Below are positions 9,380 through 17,936 of a DNA stretch of 64,000 nt, piece after piece (positions within the stretch are counted from its first letter, which is position 1; each line of letters starts with the position of its first letter). Location: the NCBI RefSeq assembly GCF_026248685.1, contig NZ_CP111041.1:1-64000 (forward strand). Reading direction: 5' to 3'. Under the pieces are notes generated by a model. It ran no database searches. It was not told the DNA's origin and was given only the letters and a program-made list of their open reading frames with translations. The DNA is from Haladaptatus caseinilyticus. GTDB lineage: Archaea > Halobacteriota > Halobacteria > Halobacteriales > Haladaptataceae. A program made the position numbers and the translations under genes.

Positions 9380-10699
9380 TCACTTTTTCTTCAGCGCTTT
9401 GTTGACACCCTGTGCGGCCTGTTCAATGCCCTTCTTAGGCGAAACCTGTTGGCTGTATATCTGGGCGAGGTTGTCCGAGATACGCTCCTGATACGTATCC
9501 ACCGTCGATGTCCGCGGAACATACGCGAGGGCATCGTTGTTGGCCATCTCGGAGAACGTCGAGAGCGTCTTGTCCCACACGTTCGACTGTCGGAGTGTCT
9601 TGGACTCGAGAATGGACTTGCTCGCTGGGAGATGCCCTGCCTCGGTTCCCCAGACGTTCGTTTCCTGCGTAAGCCAACGTGCGGCCTCCGCGGCCGCCTT
9701 CTGTTTCGCGTCGCTACGCTTCGGATTCATCGGAATCGCGAGCGTGTGGCTGTCGGCCCAAGTGTACTGCTGTTTTCCGCCGGGATAGACGAACGGCTTG
9801 AACATACCGAACTCGAAGTCTTGATCCGCGGCGGGTCCGTAGAACCACGTCCCGTTTGCGATGATGGCGAGGTCACCCGCGTAGAACGCCTTTTCCCAAC
9901 GATTATCGGACATCTGGGGTTTGTCCCAGTTCCACTTTCCAGTCATGTTCGAGAAGTACTCCGCGACGGCGACGCCTTGCTCGTTGTTGAACGCGGCCTG
10001 CGTCTTGTCGTCGTTGAGCAGCTGGCCACCCGACTGGCGAAGGAACGCGAGGTAAACGCGGAGGAGTTCCCCGGGACCGTACGGCGTCGGGCTGAACGCC
10101 AACTTGTCGGTCTCACTGGCGATGGTGTTACAGGCCTCGGTGAAGGCTTTCGGCGACGTCGGCGGTTTTTCGGGGTCGAGACCCGCTTCCTCGAAGATCG
10201 ATTTGTTGTAGTAGAATCCGACGGGGTGTGTGTCGAGCGGAAGCGACAGTCGGTCACCGCCCAACTCTACCTGTTTCCAGATGGAGTTCACGTAGCCGGT
10301 GGCGGTCTCGTCGCTGACGATGTCTCCCAACGGCTGAAGTACGTCCCGATAGACTGCCAGTTGCGATGCGTGGACGACCGCCAAATCCGGCGCGTTTCCG
10401 CCGGTAAGCGCGGTGTATAGCTTGTCGTAGTATTGGTCCCAGGGCAGTCGTTGGCGCTTGATGGTGATCTTGTCGTGGCTCTCGTTGAACTTGTTGACCA
10501 TCTTTTCCATCGCCTTTCCGTCGCCGCCGCCGAACAGGGTCCAGTACTTGATGGTTTGTTTACCGTTGCCGCCACCGCCACTACCGCCGATTCCACCGAA
10601 TCCACTACAACCTGCTAATCCGGAGATTCCGGCTGCCCCGGCCGCGGTTACGAAGCTTCGCCTATCGATACGGGAAGTCCCGTTGGTATTGTCTAGCAT
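9380..10699 (-). CDS. Sugar ABC transporter substrate-binding lipoprotein (Tat-exported)
   Basis: Extracytoplasmic solute-binding protein of family 1, 439 residues. The N-terminus has a twin-arginine signal (DRRSF, residues 13-17) and a lipobox LAGC at about residue 31, followed by a glycine-rich linker, the usual haloarchaeal arrangement for an anchored folded lipoprotein. The mature part begins QTIKYWTLFGGGD and continues with the family 1 pattern (FNESHDKITIKR, DLAVVHASQLAVYRD). It is the first gene of the operon and has its own leaderless promoter. The ligand is probably an oligosaccharide or glycoside containing a galactose-type sugar, inferred from GH2 and DgoD downstream. Confidence 0.93.
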   Translation of the reverse strand: MLDNTNGTSRIDRRSFVTAAGAAGISGLAGCSGFGGIGGSGGGGNGKQTIKYWTLFGGGDGKAMEKMVNKFNESHDKITIKRQRLPWDQYYDKLYTALTGGNAPDLAVVHASQLAVYRDVLQPLGDIVSDETATGYVNSIWKQVELGGDRLSLPLDTHPVGFYYNKSIFEEAGLDPEKPPTSPKAFTEACNTIASETDKLAFSPTPYGPGELLRVYLAFLRQSGGQLLNDDKTQAAFNNEQGVAVAEYFSNMTGKWNWDKPQMSDNRWEKAFYAGDLAIIANGTWFYGPAADQDFEFGMFKPFVYPGGKQQYTWADSHTLAIPMNPKRSDAKQKAAAEAARWLTQETNVWGTEAGHLPASKSILESKTLRQSNVWDKTLSTFSEMANNDALAYVPRTSTVDTYQERISDNLAQIYSQQVSPKKGIEQAAQGVNKALKKK

Positions 10700-10723
10700 C
10701 CCATACCTACAGAAATAAGCCGA

Positions 10724-10733
10724 CTATATAAAT
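10724..10733 (-). promoter_or_regulatory. TATA box for the binding-protein operon
   Basis: On the minus strand the sequence ATTTATATAG is centred about 28 nt upstream of the ATG at 10699. That spacing predicts transcription starting at or next to the start codon, i.e. a leaderless mRNA typical of haloarchaea. Confidence 0.65.
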
Positions 10734-10889
10734 ATTCCTAATGATTCATGGGACAGAATATGCGCATAACAGTGCCGATACAAACCATCGCTGCAGTCCT
10801 TTTCTTCGCACTACGAGAAAGATGATTTTTAGTTGATGAATCCATAATGAGTACTGGTTATTATAATATCAGTAGAAAAATAACACATA

Positions 10890-10898
10890 CTTTTATAT
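10890..10898 (+). promoter_or_regulatory. TATA box for the divergent ABC ATPase
   Basis: CTTTTATAT about 30-38 nt upstream of the ATG at 10928. The 10700-10927 region is AT-rich and separates two divergent promoters, so coordinated control of importer core and ATPase is likely. Confidence 0.55.
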
Positions 10899-10927
10899 GC
10901 AACGGTCATCACGTGACATACACTCAC

Positions 10928-12049
10928 ATGAGTACCGTTAGCTTCAACGACGTGCGGAAAGAGTACAACGGCTCTATCGTGGCCATCGACGGAATCAGTC
11001 TGGATATCGAGGATGGGGAGTTCGTTTCCATCGTTGGCCCCTCGGGGTCGGGAAAATCAACGCTGCTTCGGATGCTCGCCGGATTGGAGGACATCTCCGA
11101 CGGAGAAATCTCCATTCAGGAGCGGGTGGTAAACGACGTTCCACCGCAGAATCGCGGGATTGCGATGGTGTTTCAGAATTACGCACTGTACCCGCACATG
11201 AGCGTTCGCAAGAACATGTCCTACGGGTTGAAACTCACGAGCGACCTCTCCGACGACGAAATCGACCGCCGTGTCGAATCGGCTGCCGAAATGATGGGAA
11301 TCGAGGAACTCCTCGACAAACGACCCGGGAACCTTTCCGGTGGACAACAACAGCGCGTTGCAACCGGTCGCGCCATCGTCCGCGACCCGGAGGCGTTCTT
11401 GATGGACGAACCGTTATCGAACCTCGACGCGAAACTGAAAGTCCACATGCGAACGGAGCTGCAGCGGATTCAGGAGGAACTGAACACGACGACGATATAC
11501 GTCACACATGACCAAGAGGAGGCCATGACGATGTCCGACCGTATCGTCGTTCTCGCGAACGGAAACTTGCAGCAGGTTGGAACGCCGGACGAGGTGTACC
11601 ACCAACCAGTAAACCGATTTGTGGCCGACTTTATTGGAAGCCCTTCGATGAATTTCTTCGATGTCGAACTCCGCGACGGACGGCTGGTCGGCTCCGAGTT
11701 CGAATATCCGCTCTCGGATACCTTCGTCCGAAATCTCGACGCCGCCGACGGCGATACGTTGGCACTCGGGGTTCGCCCCGAGTACATCACCCTCGACGAA
11801 CGGGGTACCGATAACGGCAATAGCATCCGTGCAACGGTCGATGTGGTCGAACCGGTCGGGAGCGACAACTACGTGTATCTCCACATCGGCGAAGCCGAGT
11901 GCATTCTCCGCACTCCGAGCGGGGTTCGCCCCTCCGCGGGTTCCTCAGTGAACGTCTCTTTCGAGGAATCCAGTCTTCATCTATTCGACGAAAAAACCGG
12001 AAAGAGCGCCTTCGAGCGTCGAGCCGAGTACCTCCCGACTTCCAACTAA
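10928..12049 (+). CDS. ABC transporter ATP-binding protein (MalK/UgpC/MsmX type)
   Basis: ATPase of a CUT1 sugar importer, 373 residues. Walker A GPSGSGKST at 37-45, Q-loop in VFQNYALYPHMSV, signature LSGGQ at 136-140, Walker B LMDEP at 158-162, D-loop SNLD, and H-loop VTHDQEEAMT. A C-terminal regulatory OB/TOBE region (about 235-373) is typical of MalK-like subunits. The ATG at 10928 fits both the conserved N-terminus and the TATA spacing; the frame stays open 81 nt further upstream but that part is AT-rich leader. It is transcribed away from the permease operon and presumably serves it. Confidence 0.93.
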   Translation: MSTVSFNDVRKEYNGSIVAIDGISLDIEDGEFVSIVGPSGSGKSTLLRMLAGLEDISDGEISIQERVVNDVPPQNRGIAMVFQNYALYPHMSVRKNMSYGLKLTSDLSDDEIDRRVESAAEMMGIEELLDKRPGNLSGGQQQRVATGRAIVRDPEAFLMDEPLSNLDAKLKVHMRTELQRIQEELNTTTIYVTHDQEEAMTMSDRIVVLANGNLQQVGTPDEVYHQPVNRFVADFIGSPSMNFFDVELRDGRLVGSEFEYPLSDTFVRNLDAADGDTLALGVRPEYITLDERGTDNGNSIRATVDVVEPVGSDNYVYLHIGEAECILRTPSGVRPSAGSSVNVSFEESSLHLFDEKTGKSAFERRAEYLPTSN

Positions 12050-12120
12050 AGGCTGCCTTCGCATTCTCCGTTCCTTCCTATTTTCGACCCTGCCCGATAC
12101 TCTTCGACATCGTCCTGTCG

Positions 12121-12137
12121 GTTTCCCAGACGGAAAC
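12121..12137. repeat. GTTTCC-N5-GGAAAC palindrome, copy 1
   Basis: The 17-mer GTTTCCCAGACGGAAAC, an inverted repeat with 6-bp arms. An identical 17-mer is found at 13068-13084, just past the iclR gene, and a variant lies in the iclR promoter. Candidate operator for the IclR protein encoded between the copies. Confidence 0.6.
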
Positions 12138-12277
12138 GCCCACATAAACGCTATCCGTACGTGTCGCAAAGGCGTATGGAGCTATCACGAACACCGCACG
12201 TAGCACGCGGCAGTCTCGCTATACAATGCGTCGAGCGCTGGGTACGTCTCTCGCAACGATTCTACCACCCAAACCGT

Positions 12278-12294
12278 GTTTCCAAATGGGAAAA
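12278..12294. promoter_or_regulatory. GTTTCC-N5-GGAAAA near-palindrome in iclR promoter, copy 2
   Basis: GTTTCCAAATGGGAAAA, 31-47 nt upstream of the iclR ATG at 12325, overlapping the place where the TATA element should be. It matches the arms of the exact 17-mers at 12121 and 13068. A repressor bound here would block its own promoter; autoregulation is common for IclR proteins. Confidence 0.55.
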
Positions 12295-12324
12295 CCTATG
12301 TGGTCCCTGCAACAGTAGAAAGTC

Positions 12325-13053
12325 ATGGATACACAGGATGAGTATCCCGTTCGAACGACGGCGAAAGCGTTCCGGGTGATCGAAGGATTGGCGGAGCTTC
12401 GTTCCGCGGGAGTCACCGAACTCGCGGCTCATTTGAACCTCTCGAAGAGTTCCGTTTACAAACATCTCGACACGCTTCGACGCCTCGACTACGTCACCAA
12501 ATCTGACGACACGTACCGGCTTGGTTTCCGATTTTTCGAATTGGGAAACGGGTTGCGGGAACGAAACGAACTCTACGAAATCGCGAAGTCGTACATGTAC
12601 AACCTCGCCAAGACGACCGGTGAGACGGTATCGCTGGCGATCGAAGAGTCGGACAATGTCGTTTACATCTACTCCATCCGCGCCGGGTCACCCGAGGACG
12701 GTAAGCAGGGTACTCGTGCTCCGCTCGCCGCGGACGTTGCGGGAAAAGCCATCCTCGCTTACAAGCCAGCGGCCGAGCGGGAGGCGCTCGCGAGGAGCGC
12801 CGAGTGGATGGACGAGGCGCTTCTCGCCGAGCTTCGTACGATCCGCGATCACCGTTTCGTCATCGAACGAAGCACCGCCGATGAGGGGCAAAACTGTGTC
12901 GCGGTACCCATTCGAGATACGCGAGATTACCCGCTCGGGGCACTCACCGTTTGTGGTTCTACGGCGAGCCTCTCAGGGAAACGGCTTGAAGAGGATATTA
13001 CCGGACTCGTCGTGAGCGCGGCGAAGAGCATCGAGGTGGCGTTGAGTTCCTGA
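12325..13053 (+). CDS. IclR-family transcriptional regulator 1
   Basis: A 242-residue regulator with an N-terminal winged HTH (about residues 10-70: VTELAAHLNLSKSSVYKHLDTL) and a C-terminal GAF-like effector domain (about 80-240). The ADVAGKAILA and CVAVPI segments are typical of the effector domain. It follows the ABC ATPase and is flanked by two identical 17-bp palindromes plus a third in its promoter, so it most likely senses a sugar or sugar acid and controls the galactonate/ABC operon or itself. Confidence 0.9.
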   Translation: MDTQDEYPVRTTAKAFRVIEGLAELRSAGVTELAAHLNLSKSSVYKHLDTLRRLDYVTKSDDTYRLGFRFFELGNGLRERNELYEIAKSYMYNLAKTTGETVSLAIEESDNVVYIYSIRAGSPEDGKQGTRAPLAADVAGKAILAYKPAAEREALARSAEWMDEALLAELRTIRDHRFVIERSTADEGQNCVAVPIRDTRDYPLGALTVCGSTASLSGKRLEEDITGLVVSAAKSIEVALSS

Positions 13054-13067
13054 TGCTGCTCCGACCA

Positions 13068-13084
13068 GTTTCCCAGACGGAAAC
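13068..13084. repeat. GTTTCC-N5-GGAAAC palindrome, copy 3
   Basis: An exact copy of the 17-mer at 12121-12137, starting 14 nt after the iclR stop codon. Confidence 0.6.
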
Positions 13085-13927
13085 GACGCGAAATTCCCTC
13101 CCGAGCGACTCGCACATGTTGCCTACCGATACGCGTTGATGCCGATGGGTGGGTCCGTCTCGGCATGGAATTTCAATCCACCAGAAGTATTGACATCGAT
13201 AGGAGCAACTCCGATTTGTCCCACACGATCCAGCACGGCGCTTTTGGTGAGAGTTCGACTACACGTTCAACGGGTGTAGAACAGAACTCGAACCATCCAT
13301 TACAGATGTAGTTATGTAATCTCACGCTCTCTATGGGGGCGTCCTCTGTCTAAGCGACGTTTACTACTCGTATTAATCTACGATCTGACCACTCTCCGTT
13401 CTGTATGATAGAACACGTTCTCGGGTAGCAACGAAAAATCGGTATTCGCTCGATACGGGAGACAGAGGAAAGAGGCGATATTCGACGCCAGACCGAGTGA
13501 AACATCGCTTCGTACGATTGTCGGAAAAGTACGTTTCGCCGATTAGAGGGTCAAAGGCCCCTCACTGTACTATTCGGTGCTCCACGAATACTAGACGTCG
13601 TGAATTCCCACGACGAATACGCCGATAGTTCTCTATACGAAAACGTGACCCACGTTGGTAGGAGTACTAATCGGAAAGGAGCACCCGTTGCTTCCAGTTC
13701 GTCGTTCGGAACGATGGCGAGAATAGTGTCTCATCGAGCCTTTGCGTCACCAGACAGGCACGACGCCTCGAAAACTATCCTTCCGAATAACCCTCGATCA
13801 CGGACACGTCGGTTGAGACGGGTGTACCGTGTTTTCCTTTCTCCGTTCTCTAAAATAGAATCCTGCCCAAAATTTGGCGTCGGATGTTCATGACGACGCC
13901 GAGAGTGCTGTCTCGCTATGCGCCCGA
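13085..13927. other. Long intergenic stretch without a supported gene
   Basis: About 840 bases. Open frames on either strand (for example 13600-13893) have no recognisable motifs and biased, low-complexity composition. One near-palindrome of the ATTACA-N10-TGTAAT type lies at 13299-13320 and is listed separately. The region may contain decayed DNA, but I could not identify a parent gene. Confidence 0.4.
13299..13320. promoter_or_regulatory. ATTACA-N10-TGTAAT palindrome, site A
   Basis: Both 6-bp arms match exactly. Related sites occur at 40687, 49748 and 50861, each 3' of an iclR gene. On the reverse strand the spacer contains AACTAC, similar to the CTA core in the spacers of the other sites. 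Confidence 0.5.
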
Positions 13928-15376
13928 TCAGTAACTGTCGTAGACTGTCTTCTCTATCGTATAGAAGTCCAGCCCCGAATCACCTTGCTCGCGCCACGTT
14001 TCACTGGAAGAGCGCTTGAAACCGCCGAACGGGACGTGAAGCTCGAGACCGGTCGTCTTGTCGTTGACCTTCACGACGCCGGCTTCCACCTCGTCGATGA
14101 AGCGATTAGCTTCCGTATGATCATCGGTGACGATGCTCGCTGAGAGGCCATATGGGACGTCGTTCGCCACCGCGACACCCTCCTCGAAGTCGCTCACTTT
14201 GATGACCGCAATAACTGGGCCGAAGACCTCCTCCTGGGCGATACGCATGTCGGAGTCGACATCGGTGAACACGGTCGGTTCCACGAAGTAGCCCGACTCG
14301 ACTTCCGAACCATCGGGGACGCCTCCACCTGCCGCGAGCGTTGCACCCTCTTCTTCGGCGATCTCGATGTAGTCGAGCGTCGATTCGAGTTCGTCAGCAC
14401 TGACCTGTGGTCCCATTTCGTGTTCCGACCCGGGACCGATGTCGATAGATTCTGCCCGGTCGACGAGTTCCGCGACGAACTCATCGTACTTGTCCTCGTG
14501 GACGATCGCACGGGAACACGCCGTACACGATTGACCGGTCGTTCCGAACCCACCATTCGCAACGATATCGGCGGCCTCTGCCACGTTCGCCGACTTCGAC
14601 ACGACCGTTGGGTTCTTGCCACCGAGTTCCGTCTGAACGCGCTTTCCGCTATCGGTCGCCTGGTCATACACCATCTGACCGACTTCGCTACTGCCGGTGA
14701 ACGAGACGGCGTCGACCGCATCGTGTCCGATGAACTCACTGCCAACCGTGCTTCCCGACCCCGTAACGACGTTCAATACTCCATCCGGGAGACCGGCTTC
14801 GTCGAGCGCTCGTGCGAGTTCGATCGCGACACCGGGTGCAGCCGAGGCCGGTTTGAGAACGACCGCATTGCCAGCGGCGAGGGCCGGTGCGAGTTTCCAC
14901 GCCGGAATGGCGATGGGGTAATTCCACGGCGTAATGAGTGAAGCGACGCCGACCGGTTCTTCGACGGTGTACAGGTTCTGATTGGCGGCGCTTGGCCCTT
15001 TCACCGTTCCGCCCAAGTCTGCAGCCTTACCGGAGAAGTAATGGAAGATATCGATCGCACGCTGTACCTCGCCGTTTGCTTCGGCGTACGCTTTGCCCTC
15101 CTCCGCGACGAGGAGATCGGTCAGCTCTTCTTTCCGTTCGGCAAGCAGAGTGCCGGCTTGGCGAAGGATCCGGCCGCGTTCCGGGCCAGGGGTCGCTGCC
15201 CAGTCGTCTGCCGCAGCAGCAGCGGCTTCGACGGCATCGGTCGCATCCTCCGTACTGGAACTCTGGTACTTCGCGACGACTTCATCGGGATTTGCAGGGT
15301 TTTCGACTTCGATAACCTCGTCGGTCGCCGATTGGACCCAGTTACCATTCACGTAGTTCTGGTTTATTTCCGACAT
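13928..15376 (-). CDS. xacF: 2-oxoglutarate semialdehyde (2,5-dioxopentanoate) dehydrogenase
   Basis: Aldehyde dehydrogenase of 482 residues that would oxidise 2-oxoglutarate semialdehyde to 2-oxoglutarate, the last step of oxidative pentose degradation. The NAD site region TPWNYP, catalytic E250 in ELGGKNP and nucleophile C284 in GQSCTA are present. The C-terminal FGGFKRSSSETWREQG segment is characteristic of ketoglutarate-semialdehyde dehydrogenases and of Haloferax XacF-like proteins. It is divergent from the xylonate dehydratase gene across a 228-bp gap, and its product would receive the semialdehyde made by the FAH-type dehydratase encoded further on. Confidence 0.85.
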   Translation of the reverse strand: MSEINQNYVNGNWVQSATDEVIEVENPANPDEVVAKYQSSSTEDATDAVEAAAAAADDWAATPGPERGRILRQAGTLLAERKEELTDLLVAEEGKAYAEANGEVQRAIDIFHYFSGKAADLGGTVKGPSAANQNLYTVEEPVGVASLITPWNYPIAIPAWKLAPALAAGNAVVLKPASAAPGVAIELARALDEAGLPDGVLNVVTGSGSTVGSEFIGHDAVDAVSFTGSSEVGQMVYDQATDSGKRVQTELGGKNPTVVSKSANVAEAADIVANGGFGTTGQSCTACSRAIVHEDKYDEFVAELVDRAESIDIGPGSEHEMGPQVSADELESTLDYIEIAEEEGATLAAGGGVPDGSEVESGYFVEPTVFTDVDSDMRIAQEEVFGPVIAVIKVSDFEEGVAVANDVPYGLSASIVTDDHTEANRFIDEVEAGVVKVNDKTTGLELHVPFGGFKRSSSETWREQGDSGLDFYTIEKTVYDSY

Positions 15377-15571
15377 CGTACGTTCGTTCTCAGCTCTCCC
15401 ATACGACTCTTACGGTACGTGGAGGGATTGACATTTCTCATATGGGTGTGAACGGTCTCCGGCCCGCGTCCCGAAGCACATGCTCCGTCCCTGAAGAGAC
15501 GGTATCTTTCTGGGAGGCGAAACCACGACCGTAAATCGAAGTGCGTTGGTTGAAATACAAATCCCGTAACG

Positions 15572-15580
15572 TTTACTATA
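15572..15580 (+). promoter_or_regulatory. TATA box for xylonate dehydratase
   Basis: TTTACTATA located 25-33 nt before the ATG at 15605, predicting a leaderless or near-leaderless transcript. It supports ATG 15605 over the in-frame GTG at 15596. Confidence 0.5.
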
Positions 15581-15604
15581 GCACATTCGAATCGTGTGGA
15601 CGCA

Positions 15605-16837
15605 ATGGTTGATTATGCGAAGCTCCGCGACCCGAACGCGGAGTATACGATGCGCGACCTCTCGGCCGAAACGATGGGCGTCTCCAACCGCCGTGGCGGT
15701 GTTCGCGATGCGGAAATCACCGACGTTCAAACGACGATGGTCGACGGAAACTATCCTTGGATTCTCGTACGCGTGTATACCGACGCCGGTGTCGTCGGAA
15801 CCGGTGAAGCGTATTGGGGCGGCGGCGACACGGCAATTATCGAGCGGATGAAACCCTTCCTAGTCGGCGAAAACCCACTCGATATCGACCGTCTGTACGA
15901 ACATCTCGTCCAGAAGATGTCCGGTGAAGGCTCTATCTCCGGCAAAACGATATCTGCGATTTCAGGTATCGAAATCGCACTTCACGACGTTGCCGGCAAG
16001 CTCCTCGAAGTCCCGGCCTATCAGCTCGTCGGCGGGAAATATCGTGACGAGATTCGAATTTACTGTGACTGCCACGCAGGCGACGAATCCGAACCCGAAT
16101 CAAATGCGGCGGAGGCCGAGCGAGTCGTCTCCGAACTTGGTTACGACGCGATCAAGTTCGACCTCGACGTTCCGTCGGGACACGAAAAGGATCGTGCGAA
16201 CCGCCATCTCCGGGGTCCCGAAATCGATCACAAGGTCGAAATCGTCAAGCAAGTCTGTGAAACGGTCGGTGACCGCGCGGATGTGGCCTTCGATTGCCAC
16301 TGGTCGTTTACTGCCGGCAGCGCGAAACGCCTCGCTCGCGAACTCGAAGAGTACGACGTGTGGTGGCTCGAAGACCCGATTCCGCCGGAAAACCACGATG
16401 TGCAGGAAGAGATCACGAAATCGACGACGACGCCGATCGGTGTCGGCGAGAACGTGTATCGAAAGTACGGCCAGCGAACGTTGCTCGAACCTCAGGCAGT
16501 CGACATCATCGCGCCGGATCTCCCTCGTGTCGGTGGCATGCGGGAAACACGAAAGATTGCCGACCTCGCGGACCTGTACTACGTTCCGGTCGCGATGCAC
16601 AACGTTTCCTCGCCGATCGGCACGATGGCTTCTGCGCAAGTCGCGGCCGCGATACCGAACAGTTTAGCGGTCGAATTCCACTCCTACCAACTCGGCTGGT
16701 GGGAGGACCTCGTCGAAGAGGATGATCTCATTCGGGAGGGTCGGATGGAAATCCCGGAAAAGCCTGGCCTCGGCCTGACGCTCGATCTTGACGCAGTCGA
16801 GCAACACATGGTCGACGGTGAGACGCTTTTCGACTAG
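15605..16837 (+). CDS. xacD: Xylonate/pentonate dehydratase (enolase superfamily)
   Basis: A 410-residue enolase-superfamily dehydratase that closely follows the haloarchaeal XacD pattern (N-terminal MVDYAKLRDPNAEYTMRDLS, then LDIDRLYEHLVQKMSGEGS). Metal ligands D230, E256 and E282 and a catalytic H332 (AMHN) are visible. Expected reaction: D-xylonate or L-arabinonate to 2-keto-3-deoxypentonate in the cytoplasm. Neighbouring xacE- and xacF-like genes complete the route to 2-oxoglutarate; the first two steps (sugar dehydrogenase, lactonase) are not encoded next to it. Confidence 0.87.
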   Translation: MVDYAKLRDPNAEYTMRDLSAETMGVSNRRGGVRDAEITDVQTTMVDGNYPWILVRVYTDAGVVGTGEAYWGGGDTAIIERMKPFLVGENPLDIDRLYEHLVQKMSGEGSISGKTISAISGIEIALHDVAGKLLEVPAYQLVGGKYRDEIRIYCDCHAGDESEPESNAAEAERVVSELGYDAIKFDLDVPSGHEKDRANRHLRGPEIDHKVEIVKQVCETVGDRADVAFDCHWSFTAGSAKRLARELEEYDVWWLEDPIPPENHDVQEEITKSTTTPIGVGENVYRKYGQRTLLEPQAVDIIAPDLPRVGGMRETRKIADLADLYYVPVAMHNVSSPIGTMASAQVAAAIPNSLAVEFHSYQLGWWEDLVEEDDLIREGRMEIPEKPGLGLTLDLDAVEQHMVDGETLFD

Positions 16838-16848
16838 TAGTTTATTGT

Positions 16849-16879
16849 ATATGATATTTAAATTATACTAATATCATAT
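16849..16879. promoter_or_regulatory. ATATGATATT inverted repeat upstream of xacE
   Basis: ATATGATATT at 16849-16858 and its exact complement AATATCATAT at 16870-16879, separated by 11 bp. It lies 40-70 nt before the xacE start and just upstream of a weak TATA element (about 16888-16897, TTTTTAACG). Either an activator/repressor operator or part of the xacD 3' end. Confidence 0.5.
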
Positions 16880-16918
16880 GGCGATACATTTTTAACGATA
16901 TCCACGAACTATTGTGTC

Positions 16919-17800
16919 ATGCGCTATTACCGACTCCCCGGTGGAGAGCGTTCAGCGACGGATACCCTCGTCGTCGAAGACGAGGACGGAACCGCATTCG
17001 ATCTGACGTCTGCATCACCTGACTTAGGTTCGTTCAAAGCGCTCGCGCGAGCGGCAAACGCGAACGACGAATCGATCGATACCGTTGCACGCAAACGTCT
17101 CGACGACGCTGATCGGTTAGATCTCGATACGGCCACTGAAGACCTTCTTCGACCCGTCATCGCCGACGAAGTCTGGGCGGCCGGTGTTACGTACCAGATC
17201 AGTGAAGAGGCACGCAAAGCGGAGAGTGGAAAGCCCGAAGTGTACATCGACGTTTACGATAATGAACGCCCCGAACTATTTCTCAAGGCGACACCGTCGC
17301 GGACGGTTGGTCCATCGGAGGATATCGGTGTGCGCGGTGACTCGGATTGGGACGTTCCGGAACCGGAACTCGGAATCGTTCTCCATCGAGGCAAACCCGT
17401 CGGGTACACCATCGGTAACGACGTATCCAGCCGGGACATCGAAGGAGAAAATCCGCTATATCTCCCACAGGCAAAAGTGTACGACCGCTGTTGTTCGATC
17501 GGTCCCTGTGTCGTTTCGGAGGAGTCGATCGAGGATCCCCACGATCTCGAAATGTCGTTGACCATCGAACGTGACGACGAAATCGTGTACGAGGAATCGA
17601 CTTCGACGAGCCAGATGGCGACGACGTGTGATGAACTCGTATCCTATCTGGATCGACACAACGTCCTTCCCGAAACGCTCGTCCTCCTCACCGGAACGGC
17701 ACTCGTCCCCCCGGAGTCGTTCACCCTCACGGAGGGCGACCGAGTAACGATCGACATCGACGATATCGGTCGGCTCGTGAACGGTACTGTTACCGTATAA
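16919..17800 (+). CDS. xacE: FAH-superfamily 2-keto-3-deoxypentonate dehydratase
   Basis: A 293-residue fumarylacetoacetate-hydrolase-fold protein. The metal-binding acidic residues are E148 and E150 in PEPELG and D168 in IGNDVSSRDIEGEN. The sequence pattern, length and position after xacD match haloarchaeal XacE, which converts 2-keto-3-deoxypentonate to 2-oxoglutarate semialdehyde. The assignment rests on context plus family; FAH proteins also include acylpyruvate hydrolases. It has its own promoter region with an inverted repeat rather than tight coupling to xacD. Confidence 0.8.
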   Translation: MRYYRLPGGERSATDTLVVEDEDGTAFDLTSASPDLGSFKALARAANANDESIDTVARKRLDDADRLDLDTATEDLLRPVIADEVWAAGVTYQISEEARKAESGKPEVYIDVYDNERPELFLKATPSRTVGPSEDIGVRGDSDWDVPEPELGIVLHRGKPVGYTIGNDVSSRDIEGENPLYLPQAKVYDRCCSIGPCVVSEESIEDPHDLEMSLTIERDDEIVYEESTSTSQMATTCDELVSYLDRHNVLPETLVLLTGTALVPPESFTLTEGDRVTIDIDDIGRLVNGTVTV

Positions 17801-17902
17801 CCGAACGAGTAGTTCGTGATCAAGGACGAACCGACGCGTAGACTAATCCCGATACACGTGGCCATCTTTGTCCACATTCTTTGCAAAATACGGTATAAAG
17901 AA

Positions 17903-17911
17903 AATATTTAT
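17903..17911 (+). promoter_or_regulatory. TATA box for the first HpcH/HpaI aldolase
   Basis: AATATTTAT, about 26-34 nt upstream of the ATG at 17937. Three in-frame ATGs (17925, 17931, 17937) lie close together; the spacing favours 17931 or 17937. Confidence 0.5.
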
Positions 17912-17936
17912 GGTGGATGGATAAATGTATATGTGT

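Noticed and set aside
13600-13893. 97-codon plus-strand open frame
   Set aside because: No domain, low-complexity basic and serine-rich composition, no promoter or coupling.
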